From Kitagawia praeruptora (Eukaryota; Streptophyta; Magnoliopsida; Apiales; Apiaceae): 64,000 nt of DNA. A model generated the notes under the pieces. It worked only from the letters and a program-made list of their open reading frames with translations, did no database searches and was not told the origin of the DNA. Positions within the stretch are counted from its first letter, which is position 1; every line of letters begins with the position of its first letter. The stretch covers positions 41,698,501-41,762,500 of the forward strand of contig CM075344.1 in assembly GCA_037693485.1 (NCBI GenBank), read 5' to 3'. The position numbers and the translations under genes were made by a program. Positions 54,466 to 64,000 of the stretch are shown in pieces.

Positions 54466-55055
54466 ACCTCTTTCAGCGTCAAGAACTAAAATTAAAATTA
54501 AAATAATTTGAGAGATGTATCAATTGAAGAATTGGGATCGAGTTGGGGTGAAAAAGGGTGCAGATCGGGGAAATATATGTGTGTGCGCGCAAGCTTTTTA
54601 TAGATCTATCCCTAAACAATAAATTCAGGAATCAATGTGAAATTCAATTCAACAACAATGCAGATGGAGCACAACATATACTAAAGAGAAAGATTAAAAA
54701 AAATAAAAATCAATTAAGCTAGGGGAACGGAAGAAGATTGAGTTTACCGATGAAATTTAGGGTTTCGTAGAACGGCGGCTACAGAATTCACCTAAACCTA
54801 AAGAAAACTGCACAGAATATACATTTCTCAAACTTCTCACAGCATCAACCGTTCCAAGAATCACTTTTGTTGAAATAAAAAAAACATAGTTTCTAAATGC
54901 AGTTCACAATTCCTAAATACAGGTCAGTGCAATTACAAAATTAACCTTGACTTATTTTAGGTACAAATCAGTGTATTCATTACTATTCAATGCTTTTCCA
55001 TTTTTCTAGAGGCATTATATTGAATTTCTCATTGTAATTATAGTCTTCAGGATTA
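54466..55055. other. Upstream region of the F-box remnant
   Basis: No gene is seen. A minus-strand leader-like AGGGTTTCGTAGAACGGCGG lies near 54755-54775, and a GT/GC dinucleotide stretch at 54576-54592. Confidence 0.4.
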
Positions 55056-55337
55056 CTCCCTCCGTCCCACAATAGTAGTCCTTTTTGAGAGAATTTTTTT
55101 TCCCATAATACATGTCCATTTCCAATTTTCAATGTAAATTTATGTCCCTTTTCCTAATTTACCCTTTTTGAAAATTGTATAGCAATTAATGAAGAATGAC
55201 CAAAAGTATAAAATAGCTTATATTCTTAAAAGTCAATGCATTTATAATGGGCATAAAAGGAAATGTATCATCAAATTAATGTTTTCTTAAGATGCGTAAT
55301 TTTTCAAAAAGAGACTTGTATTGTGGGACGGAGGGAG
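55056..55337. mobile_element. Stowaway-like MITE (CTCCCTCCGTCCC termini)
   Basis: Inverted repeats CTCCCTCCGTCCCACAAT and ATTGTGGGACGGAGGGAG bound 282 bp, with TA on each side (55054-55055, 55338-55339). This is the standard Tc1/mariner MITE type. Confidence 0.93.
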
Positions 55338-55339
55338 TA

Positions 55340-55938
55340 CCTTGTTAATACTAAATCTCCCATAACCATTTTATACCATTCTAATGGTTCTTAATTTCAA
55401 ATATAAAAAAGGATGTCAATTTTTTTTACTGTAAGCCTATTAAATTTATACATAAAATTATCTATTTTAATTTTGATTTAATAAATTTTTATCAAAGTGA
55501 CCCGTTCAATTAGATTCTGGAAAATTGTAATACTCCAACTTGTATCAAAATTTGAATATAGTTAATCATTCAATAATATAAGAATATGAGTTATCACATA
55601 ATTACTTTTTTAAATAAATAAAAATTATAGTATTTTGTGATATTTGATATTCAATTCTAAAAAGTTGTTAAATGTTATGGACGTGGTTAATTTCATATCA
55701 ATTTTAAAATATTATATATTGTTATTTAAAATAATAAATAATAATTATTTTGAAAAATGTGAAGAGAATTGTTAGTTTACATGAGGTACTTATACAATAA
55801 GTTTAAAAAAATTGTCAAAATTTGTGTGAATAAAAGAAAAAATTCATTCATTCAAGATTTCATAAGCAAATTTTTGGATTTTCAATTTAATTTCCATCTA
55901 TGATGTAATACACAATTATTCATTTTATAATTTAACTA
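55340..55938. other. AT-rich intergenic DNA
   Basis: No gene, repeat boundary or promoter that I can support. Confidence 0.5.
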
Positions 55939-56113
55939 CAGTAGAACCTCGATAAATGAATATTCGATAAATGAATAACCTTATCAAATGAATAATTTTT
56001 TCCGGTCCCAACATAATAGAGATAGTGTATTTTTTACCTCGATAAATGAATAATCTCGATTAATGAATAAAATTTTCCGGTCCCAAACGTATTTATTTAT
56101 CGAGGTTTAACTG
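55939..56113. mobile_element. Second MITE (CAGTAGAACCTCGATAAAT termini)
   Basis: CAGTAGAACCTCGATAAAT and ATTTATCGAGGTTTAACTG face each other across 175 bp with TA at both ends. TTTTCCGGTCCCAA is repeated inside. Confidence 0.82.
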
Positions 56114-56222
56114 TACGTACAATTATTTAATAATGATTTTCTATGTTTTGAGAGAAGCATCGTTGTGTCATTACTTCTAAAATACCTTTTATAAAAAACA
56201 AAATTATATATTAGATAAAATA

Positions 56223-56396
56223 TAGTAAAACCTTGTTAAATTAATAGTCACTATCATCATAAATTAATATTTTCAATACACATTATTGATCCCAACATAA
56301 GGACGAAAATATAAATTTAAATTCGATCAATTAATAATCTCTATAAATTAATAAAATTCCCCTATCTCAAAAACATTAATTTATAGAATTTTAATG
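56223..56396. mobile_element. Diverged relative of the preceding MITE
   Basis: About the same length, with TAGTAAAACCTTGTTAAATT at one end and AATTTATAGAATTTTAATG at the other, and internal GATCCCAACATAAGG. Termini are eroded. Confidence 0.55.
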
Positions 56397-56397
56397 T

Positions 56398-57119
56398 AAG
56401 AATATAAAAAATAGTACTAATGAAAGTAAAATAATTTTTATGATATTAAATATTTAAAACTGAAAATTTGTTAAGAATATGACATATAAATTTAAATTTT
56501 TTAAATTATGATTATGTAAAATTTTAATATTTAAGATAAACTTTATTTCAAAAAAAATATTTAAGATAAATTTAAATTTATTTATTTTTTGTGATTTTAT
56601 TACTTAGGTGATATAAAACTTTTTTTTTGTGAAGGGAAGACGTTGTTGATATGGATTTCTATTGCTATTAATACTACTATTTAATATCCACACGCTGCTA
56701 TGAATTTCAGCAACCCTTATATTTATTATTGTTAGAAGGGTTTAGATGTAATTTCAGCAAACTGCATTTAGTAAAGATGAACTGCATTTAGCACCGTCCA
56801 AAAAAAATTGGAAAGAAACTTAACTTTAATTTACTGAAATAGAAAAAGTAAAACTTATTTGTAAGTGGCAAATAATTATTTAAATGTTACTATTACATGA
56901 AACAAATAAAGTACAATTAAAAATAATTGTTATATGCTCAATAAATGTTAGATATATATAGAATGAAAAACAACAATTTTTAGTGTTATACGAAATCATG
57001 GACACCAATAACAATATTTAATTGAGATATTTACAGAAATATATAAGATTTTAACAATTCTTTCCAATTTTACTACCATCCAACTATCATTTCACTTCTA
57101 TAAAATCATTTTTTCAAAA
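56398..57119. other. AT-rich intergenic DNA
   Basis: No gene recognised; many A/T runs. Confidence 0.5.
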
Positions 57120-57268
57120 ATACTACCTCATTATAATTTTATGTTTTCAATATTCCAAAAATACTACCTTCCTCAGTTGAAATTTTTCAACCTCATTTGC
57201 AACTTCGATGCTACAAATTTCTGATTGCAAGTTCCGGGTTTCAGATGTCATTTTCGACCACTTTTTTG

Positions 57269-57304
<36 letters not shown>

Positions 57305-57845
57305 CAATTAGAAATTCGTAGCATCTCAGTTGCAAATGATGTTGCAAGGCCCCGCCAGGGGCACTCATAATTGGTGGATTTGGGTTGCAAGGCCCCGCCA
57401 GGGGCACTCATAATTGGTGGATTTTTGATTTGCAACTTTCAGTTTTCAGTTGCAACTTTTGCAACCTCAGTTGCAACTTTTGCAACCTCTGTTGCAACTT
57501 TTGCAACTGAGGTTTGCAACTGGAAACTGAAAGTTGCAAATCAGAAATCCACCAATTATGAGTGCCCCTGGCAGGGCCTTGCAACCCAAATCCACCAATT
57601 ATGAGTGCCCCTGGTGGGGCCTTGCAACCTCATTTGCAACTGAGATGCTACGAATTTCTGATTGCAAGTTCTAGTTTTCAGATGTCATTTTTGACCAAAA
57701 GTGGTCGAAAATGACATCTGAAACCCGGAACTTGCAATCAGAAATTTGTAGCATCGAAGTTGCAAATAAGGTTGCAAAAGTTACAACTGAGGATGGTAGT
57801 ATTTTTGGAATATTGAAAACAAGGTCGGTATTTTTAGAATTTTAG
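57120..57845. repeat. Fold-back element with nested inverted arms
   Basis: Outer arms (about 57141-57268 and 57693-57819) are inverted copies sharing TTTTCAATATTCCAAAAATA and TTGCAAGTTCCGGGTTTCAG. Inner arms (about 57302-57455 and 57508-57665) are inverted copies that each hold two units of GGCACTCATAATTGGTGGAT. An (AT)n tract at 57271-57301 sits in one arm. The centre near 57485 is a run of TTGCAACTTTTGCAACC units. No coding capacity. Confidence 0.85.
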
Positions 57846-58496
57846 AAACGTTGGTAGTATATATTTAAAAATCCAATAGTTAACATGGGTAGTTTTGAAT
57901 CTATCCCTATTTAATTTGTATGTTATAACTAATTAAACAAATATCAAAATAGTAAATAAAAAGTAATTTTAAAAATAAGCCTCACAATAAGTATATGAAT
58001 CTAGTCAAGAACTTAATAATCACTTTTTATTACCTGAAATTGTTAAAAAATTGTTGACTAATGATGGATGAAACTTAATCTTGAATTATATATACATTTA
58101 ATTATTATTCAAAAAATTACCATATCTCGGAAAAGAATTGGCTCCATTTTACATGTCATTCTGTTCTTATCTCACATGTACACCTTACAAACACCCAATA
58201 CATTACCAACTCACCACATCTAACAAAAAGAAAACAAATCTAACTTAATAATATTAATTTCATGAACCAACATCCATTACATCCAAATATAAGTCATTAA
58301 TAATATCCAGGCAACTAACAAATTCGTGAAAGTTAACATATTAGATAACTACAAAATACTAGTCATCAACCTACTAATACCCAATAGTTAGAATTCGTCC
58401 ATTCCATCCAAAATACAACTAATCAACATTCATATAAACTAGAAGTCCCAAAAGTCAACATGATACTGAGTAAGACTAGTCAATGGGGTAGTTCCC
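57846..58496. other. AT-rich intergenic DNA
   Basis: No feature supported; possibly 3' untranslated sequence of the short exon at 58497-58565. Confidence 0.4.
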
Positions 58497-58565
58497 TACA
58501 TCCAGATCAACACATCATGTTGAAATGGGTTTTGCTCCACTGGAGCCTTCTCAACTTGAGTGCCC
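58497..58565 (-). other. Possible terminal exon of a host gene
   Basis: After a TTGTTGTAG acceptor-like sequence the minus strand reads 22 open codons (QVEKAPVEQNPFQHDV in the middle) to a TAG stop. The upstream exons would lie where the Copia-C element now sits. No family recognised; chance cannot be excluded. Confidence 0.22.
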
Positions 58566-58648
58566 TACAACAAAAATACATATTTTAAACATTATGTTAC
58601 AAAATAATCGGATAATTTAGAAACAAAAGTTAGTAAAGGTGCAAAAAG

Positions 58649-59802
58649 TGTTGGTTTAATCTAAATTTATTAGGTATTTATTTGTTTGGGTTTATTATCT
58701 GTTTAAATAAGTGGCGTGTGTTAGCCACATTGTTGGAGTAGATTGAGTCTTGGTTGTTGAGTATTTAGGAGAGACTTAGGGTCAGTTAGGAGGTTGGAGT
58801 AGTGCTAGGAGATTGCTGCTATCACTACTAGTTTGTAGGAAATACATCTGGTATCAGAGCTTTGGTACTGTGTGTGTAAGATGTCTAAGTAGGGGTCTAT
58901 GGACATGTCAAGGAGCAAGGAGGGATCGATTGGGCTCAACTATCCTATGCTGACAAAAGAAAATTATACAACGTGGTATTTAAAAATGAAAGTTTTTATG
59001 CAAGCGCAGGGGCGTATGGGAGGCAGTAGAGTCCAGTGAGAAAAGTCCACAGGTGGATACACGAACAGATAAAATGGCTTTGGCGGTCATTTATCAGGGG
59101 ATTCCAGAGGACATTCTCTTGTCTGTTGCAGAGAAACAGTCAGAAGGAGGCCTAGGAGGCCATTAAAACCGTGTGTGTTGGGGCTGACATAGTAAAGAAG
59201 GCAAAGGTGCAAACCTTAAGAGCCAAACTGGAGGCTTTGAACATGGAGGAAACAGAGCAAATCGATGAGTTTTGCATGAAACTGTGTGGAATCGTGACGA
59301 AAATACGATTTCTAGGTGAGACACCGGAAGAGTCATATGTTGTTAAGAAACTTCTCAGAGCCGTACCATCTAAATATCTACAGATTGCTTCAACACTCGA
59401 AGAATTTGGTAATCTTGACAAGATGACTGCTGAAGAGACAGTGGGACGTCTGAAAGCACATAAGGAACGAATTCTTGGATCAACTAAGAAACCAGGATCC
59501 CAATTGTTGCTGTCAGAGGAAGAATGGTCGAAAAGAGAAGCACAGGATGGACAATTATTACTCACAAGGGAAGAATGGTTGAAGAGAAGGTCGCCAAACC
59601 AAAAAGGTAAGCGTGACAATGAGTATCGATTCAAAGGTAGAAATCGTGGAAGTCGAGACAAGAGTAAGGTTAGATGCTTCAGTTGCAACCTTTTGGGTCA
59701 TTATGCATCTGAGTGTCGTAAACGAAAACGTGAGAAGGAGCAAACACAAGAGGCAAATTTAAGCCAAGTCGAAGACGAAGAACCACTACAAGAATGCCCG
59801 GC
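58649..59802 (+). mobile_element. Copia-C: truncated Copia element (5' LTR, primer site, gag)
   Basis: A 198-bp LTR (58649-58846, TGTTGG to AATACA) is followed by TGGTATCAGAGCTTTGG at 58849 and gag. Pol and the 3' LTR are missing; at about 59803 the sequence changes to unrelated repeat DNA. Confidence 0.75.
58881..59800 (+). pseudogene. Copia-C Gag remnant
   Basis: Starts ATGTCTAAGTAG, already with a stop at codon 4. It continues with LNYPMLTKENYTTWYLKMKV, the standard Copia Gag start. After a shift near 59012 and a TAG at 59153, the long frame from 59171 shows the gag-polypeptide domain (LRAKLEALNMEETEQIDEF) and the zinc knuckle CFSCNLLGHYASEC. It ends in an acidic tail. The protein cannot be made intact. 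Confidence 0.85.
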
Positions 59803-60170
59803 TAAAAATGATCGGACAAAAACGACCGATCTTAAATTCGAACGAAGTTGGTTGAATTTAAGGTCAACTTCAAACTTTAATTTGGTCAGGACGAAATTCA
59901 ATCGAATTCGGTTGAATTTATATCTGGTCGTTTTTGTGCGATCATTTTTAACTAAATTCGACCGAATCCGGTCATATTTAGTTCTAGTCATTTTTAGTGT
60001 TTAAGCGGGAATTTTGCCGCCAATTTAGTCTGAACTAAATTCAACCCAATTCAGTTGAATTTATATCCAGTCATTTTTGTGCGGTCGTTTTTAACTAAAT
60101 TCGATCGAATCCGGTCATATTTAGTTTTGGTCATTTTTAGTGTTTAAGCAGGAATTTTGCTGCCAATTCT
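59803..60170. repeat. Duplicated GACCGAAT-rich repeat, possibly a CACTA-type end
   Basis: A roughly 141-bp unit containing GGTCGTTTTTGTGCG, TCGACCGAATCCGGTCATAT and TTTTTAGTGTTTAAGC occurs twice in tandem, preceded by an inverted AAAAATGATCGGACAAAAAC. CACTA elements often have such subterminal repeats, but no CACT terminus was found. Confidence 0.5.
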
Positions 60171-60640
60171 TGCCAAAGTTTCAAAGATATATTCAACCAA
60201 TCTTGGTTGAATTTATAAATTTGACCGGTTGGTAAATTCAACCGTTTTTGGTGAAATTTATGTTTTCATATATTCTAAAAAAATTATTATTAAATATATG
60301 TATGTATATATATATATATATATACATATATTTAAATCATCCAAAATACAAGAAAATCATTAGCTACATGTTAAAATTTAGTTTTAAAAAAAATATTAAC
60401 ATTTAATATCAAATATTAATGTTTTTAAGTAGTTTGTAGAATTACTTGATACATTTAATAAAATTAAGAAAAACAAGTTAAAATATGATTTAAAATTCAT
60501 ACAAAACCAAGTAGTCATAGTTTCATACTAACTAATTTTGTGATGAATTTTACCTTACTTCCACTAATTTGGGTAATAATTTGATCTTCCATCCATTTTT
60601 AAGTAGTTTATAATAAATGAAAAAAATTAGTGGTTTTTTT
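60171..60640. other. AT-rich DNA with (TA)n
   Basis: Contains a (TA)n tract at about 60303-60328; no gene. Confidence 0.5.
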
Positions 60641-61001
60641 AAAAATACCCGTCCTTCAAATTATTTTTTTAAAAATACTACAACTTTTAAAACTATTTAT
60701 AAAAATACATTTCTTAAAAATTCTTTTTTCAAAAATACGGTTTGCAACCTTTGCAACCTCATTTACAACTTAGGGCGGCGCCAGCCGCGTGAGTTGCAAA
60801 TGAGGTTACAAAGGTTGCAAAGATTGCAAAGGTTGCAACTGAAAATTGGAACTCGCAATCAGAAATTCGTCTGCTCCCCTATATAGCATCGAAGTTGCAT
60901 ATGAGATTGCATATGAGGTTGCTAACCTTATATGCAACAAAAACTGAAAACTGGAAGTTGCAACTTACAGTTTTCAATTGTCATTTTCGACCAGTTTTAT
61001 G

Positions 61002-61058
<57 letters not shown>

Positions 61059-61060
<2 letters not shown>

Positions 61061-61568
61061 CTTTTGCTCAAATACAAACCACTCTTAAAATACAAACCTA
61101 CAAACCAACACTAAATTAATTATATTTCATCTATTCTAAGGTTTCCGCCAAGGGTACCTTCACAAAAAATGCTTAAAATAATTGGCTCTATCCAACAAAA
61201 AAAAACTTGCCGTGGAAATGCGAAGCATTTAAGATAGTAAACGGATGAGTTAGGTAGTCATGAGGGCCGAAGGCTCTCGACACACCCGTCAATCGTCTAT
61301 TGCCTTTACCATTGATTGTTATTCCTAACAACTTTAGAATGATAAAGGCGCGAAGCACCGTACAAGAAGGTGCGAAGCACCGTTAACCAGTGAAATCCAC
61401 TGCCATGTCATCACGTGAACAGTGATTTTTTTTTGTTGGATAGAGCCAATTATTTTAAACGTTTTTTGTATTGGGGTACCCCTAGTTTGGTCATTAGATT
61501 AGCTTGAAATATTAGATTTTGCTTGGTTTGTAGGTTTGTATTTTAAGGAAGTTTGTATTGGAGTAGCC

Positions 61569-61571
<3 letters not shown>
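61059..61571. mobile_element. MITE-like element inserted in an (AT)n tract
   Basis: Left end GGCTTTTGCTCAAATACAAAC and right end GTTTGTATTGGAGTAGCCCC are imperfect inverted repeats. The inversion continues inward (AATACAAACCTACAAACCA; AATAATTGGCTCTATCCAAC) for about 140 bp. (AT)n lies on both sides. Confidence 0.75.

Positions 61572-61665
<94 letters not shown>
61572..61665. repeat. (AT)n microsatellite
   Basis: About 94 bases of pure alternating AT; the companion tract is 61005-61058. Confidence 0.95.
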
Positions 61666-61667
<2 letters not shown>

Positions 61668-61876
61668 AAAAACTGGTCAAAAATGACAACTGAAAACTGG
61701 AACTTGCAATCGGAAATCCGTCTGCTCCCCTATATGGCATCGAAGTTGCATATGAGATTGCATATGAGGTAACCTCATATGCAACCTTATATGCAATCGA
61801 AAACTGAAAACTGGAAGTTGCAACTTACAGTTTTCAGTTGTCATTTTCGACCAGTTTTTTGGAATATATATATATA

Positions 61877-64000
61877 GGGAAAAATATCAAAGTCCTCATT
61901 TTCTACTTAAAAATGTATCAATATCATCATCAAAGTATTTTTTGACTCACTTATGTCACTAACTAATTAAAAGCGTACACGCCATCAAAGTCAAAGTCAA
62001 ACTAAACGTTTTATGTCGACAAGTCCGTTAATTGCTGACTAGAATCCACGTTGCTTATGTTGATTACCTACGTTGATCCACGTTGGTTGTTTACAGGGCA
62101 ATTAGGGTTATTAACATATTATATTAAAGAAATAAACACAATCATAAGAAAAAATAAGAGTGAGGCGCAGCTTGAGAAAGGGGGAAAACACGAACCCTAA
62201 TTACGAGCCGCACTAACACGATCGATAAGGTATTGAAAGGGCGTTTGCTTTAAAGAATGGAAGTTTTGTATTGAAGTTAGCACTCTACTAATCGTATAAG
62301 GTATGAAATCTATACTTTTTATGCATATATAGGTGCATAATCGTATATACATGTGTGTTTTTTGTCTTTTTGATTAGGAACCCTAATTAGGAACCCTAAT
62401 TTATGTGCAGAATGTCGACTATTGTGTCAATTCGATTGCATCACCACGGTGACTTTGCTGTTGACAGAGGTAAAACTCTGTACAAACATGGTAGGGTCGA
62501 GATTATTAGAGATGTTGATACTGATAAGTTGTCTACCCTTGAATTGCAAGAATATGCTGATGAGTTTAATTATGCTAAAACAGATACTTTGTACTATCAA
62601 ACTGATGGTTATACATTTACAAAGGGTGTAAGTCTATGTCATGATGATGCCTCTATTAGGAGTATGATAAATGCTTGCTTGCCATATAAAGAAATTAAGC
62701 TGTTTGTTGATCATGTAAAGAAATCTGATTGTGCTAGTGGTGATGTTGTTAATGAGAAAGCGCCTGTTACTGAGAGTGATATTGATAGGGAGATTGATGA
62801 GATGTTTGGGAGCGATGAGGACCCTGATTATGAGTTAGAGAGTGAGAAAATCAGTGAGCATGAAACTGATAGTGAAATTGATAAATCTCAGCTTTTTAAG
62901 AGTCAAAGGATTGAAGAAGAAGGGGACTCAGATGATGATTATGAGTTTGATAGTGATGAACTTAGGAGTGAGGACGAATCAAGTGGGGATGAATTCTTAC
63001 AACAAGGATATTTGCCAATGCCCCCTGGTAACAAAAGAAAGAAAAAGCATAAAGTGTTTAATCCTAATAGAAAAGATAGTATTAAGTTTGAGATTGGAGA
63101 GAAGTTTTCTTCAATGGAGGAGTTTAGATCTGCAATTAGAGAATATGGTATTAAGGAGCGAAGAAAGGTTCATTTTATTACAAATGATAGTGATAGAATT
63201 CAGATTGGTTGTGAACCAGGTTGTAGGTTCTATATATGGTGTAGCAAGTTGAAGGGCACAGATGAAGTTCAAATAAGAACCATGCTTGATGATCACCTCT
63301 ATACCAAACCGTATCAGAATAACCTTGTAAGTGTGAAATACTTGACAGAGAGATATGGTGAAAGGATCAGGCAAAACCCTCAATGGAAAGTGAAGGAAAT
63401 GCAAGAAGTTATTAGACAGGAACTTGAGGTTGAGGTGCCAAGGATTAAGTGTTCAAGGGTTAGAAAAGCTGCTTTGGAAGGGGTTATACAGAGTTTGAAG
63501 GAGCATTACTCAAGGGTCTGGGATTTTGGAAATGAATTGCTGAGAAATGATTCAAGAAACAGAGTTGAAGTGAAGACTAGTAGAGTGTCAGATGAAGATG
63601 CTAACAAGTTCCAGAGAATGTATATATGTTATCATGCACTTAAAGTTGGATGGAAACAAGGTTGTAGACTTGTCTTGGGGCTTGATGGCTGTTTCTTGAA
63701 AACAGTATGCAGGGGGCAGTTACTGAGTGCAGTAGGGAGAGATGGCAACAATTAGATGTACCCTGTTGCATTTGCAGTTGTGGAAACTGAGAGCACAGCT
63801 AGCTGGAAATGGTTTATTGAGCTACTTGCAGAAGATTTGGAGCTTGGTGATGGTCATGGCTACACTATTATAAGTGACCATCAGAAGGTAAAACCTTTAG
63901 TATAATATATTTGTGCATTTATCATATATTCATTTATTATATGAGCTGATCTCTATTTTTTTAATTTATGTCAGGGGTTAGATAATGCCCTTAAATGCTT
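61877..64000 (+). mobile_element. Mutator-like element, 5' half
   Basis: Begins GGGAAAAATATCAAAGTCCT directly after an (AT) tract. It has about 530 bp of terminal and leader sequence, then a transposase gene that runs off the window. The second terminus and the target duplication are outside. Confidence 0.75.
62412..64000 (+). pseudogene. MULE transposase, N-terminal half with one in-frame TAG
   Basis: I take ATG 62412 as start because TTTATGTGCAG just before it looks like a 3' splice site, making the earlier ATG 62403 intronic. The order is an N-terminal domain (MSTIVSIRLHHHGDF), a long acidic spacer, the MuDR DNA-binding domain (KFEIGEKFSSMEEFRSAIRE, then the Cys-containing CEPGCRFYIWCS), and the DDE transposase (LGLDGCFLKTVCRGQLLSAV with the first Asp, ISDHQK with the second). 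TAG at 63753-63755 replaces the residue expected between GNN and MYP. Reading stays open after it to the intron 63888-63974 and beyond. The catalytic Glu is outside. Confidence 0.88.

Larger units (their letters stand above)
60730..61870. repeat. Second fold-back repeat with a MITE in its (AT)n centre
   Basis: Segments 60860-61004 and 61666-61870 share TTCGTCTGCTCCCCTATAT, GCATCGAAGTTGCATATGAG and GTCATTTTCGACCAGTTTT, partly direct and partly inverted. The GCAACCT words are the same as those in the 57.1-57.8 kb fold-back, so the two are one family. (AT)n tracts flank a separate inserted repeat. Confidence 0.7.

Noticed and set aside
57147..61772. Frames encoding long IYIYIY runs
   Set aside because: Translations of (AT)n microsatellites.

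Overview
The window is nuclear plant DNA, almost certainly from a eudicot. It has AT-rich intergenic sequence, GT-AG introns, and Copia, Gypsy, Helitron, CACTA, MULE, TRIM and Stowaway-type elements. The two large Copia elements carry an extra post-pol gene of the Sirevirus kind. The species cannot be fixed from the sequence. There is no bacterial or organellar segment, no CRISPR and no rRNA or tRNA gene. Nearly everything is transposable-element DNA, with two damaged host-type genes (a two-domain B3 gene and an F-box gene) acting as targets.

Layout. 1-6058 is the 3' part of a plus-strand Copia element (Copia-A): an envelope-position coding region, a polypurine tract and a 1.3 kb LTR. 6236-38166 is a plus-strand B3-domain gene. 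Its second exon is split by a complete minus-strand Copia element (Copia-B, 6455-37223, target duplication TTAAT). Copia-B is itself split in pol by a LARD-like Gypsy derivative (14089-31897, TCTTG). One LTR of that element is split by an Athila-like gag-protease element (24064-31603, TTTAC). Each level has a matching 5-bp duplication, and by eye LTR divergence falls with nesting depth.

38505-51522 is a minus-strand Helitron with a decayed Rep/helicase gene. It is broken by a CACTA element (38505-42903, ACA) and an Athila-family solo LTR (48390-49941, ATCGT). 51720-54465 is a minus-strand F-box pseudogene holding a 1.6 kb short-LTR retroelement with a foreign-looking ORF (52059-53629, ATAAT) and a 378-bp TRIM (53927-54304, GATTT). 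55-62 kb holds Stowaway-like MITEs, fold-back repeats around (AT)n tracts, and a third, truncated Copia element. From 61877 to the window end is the 5' half of a Mutator-like element with one early stop.

The most unusual signal is in Copia-B. A roughly 12-bp motif (TATCCGTTGATA and its complement) is repeated about ten times upstream of the TATA box in each LTR. It is repeated again upstream of a second, internal promoter for the envelope-position gene, and again inside gag, the integrase-RT linker and the envelope-position gene. In the coding regions it lies in different reading frames and orientations, so the conserved thing appears to be DNA sequence and not peptide. Copia-A, which has a related envelope-position gene, has a different dense array (TTCGAGAA / TTCGATATC) at the corresponding place in its LTR. 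This looks like an element-specific binding-site system.
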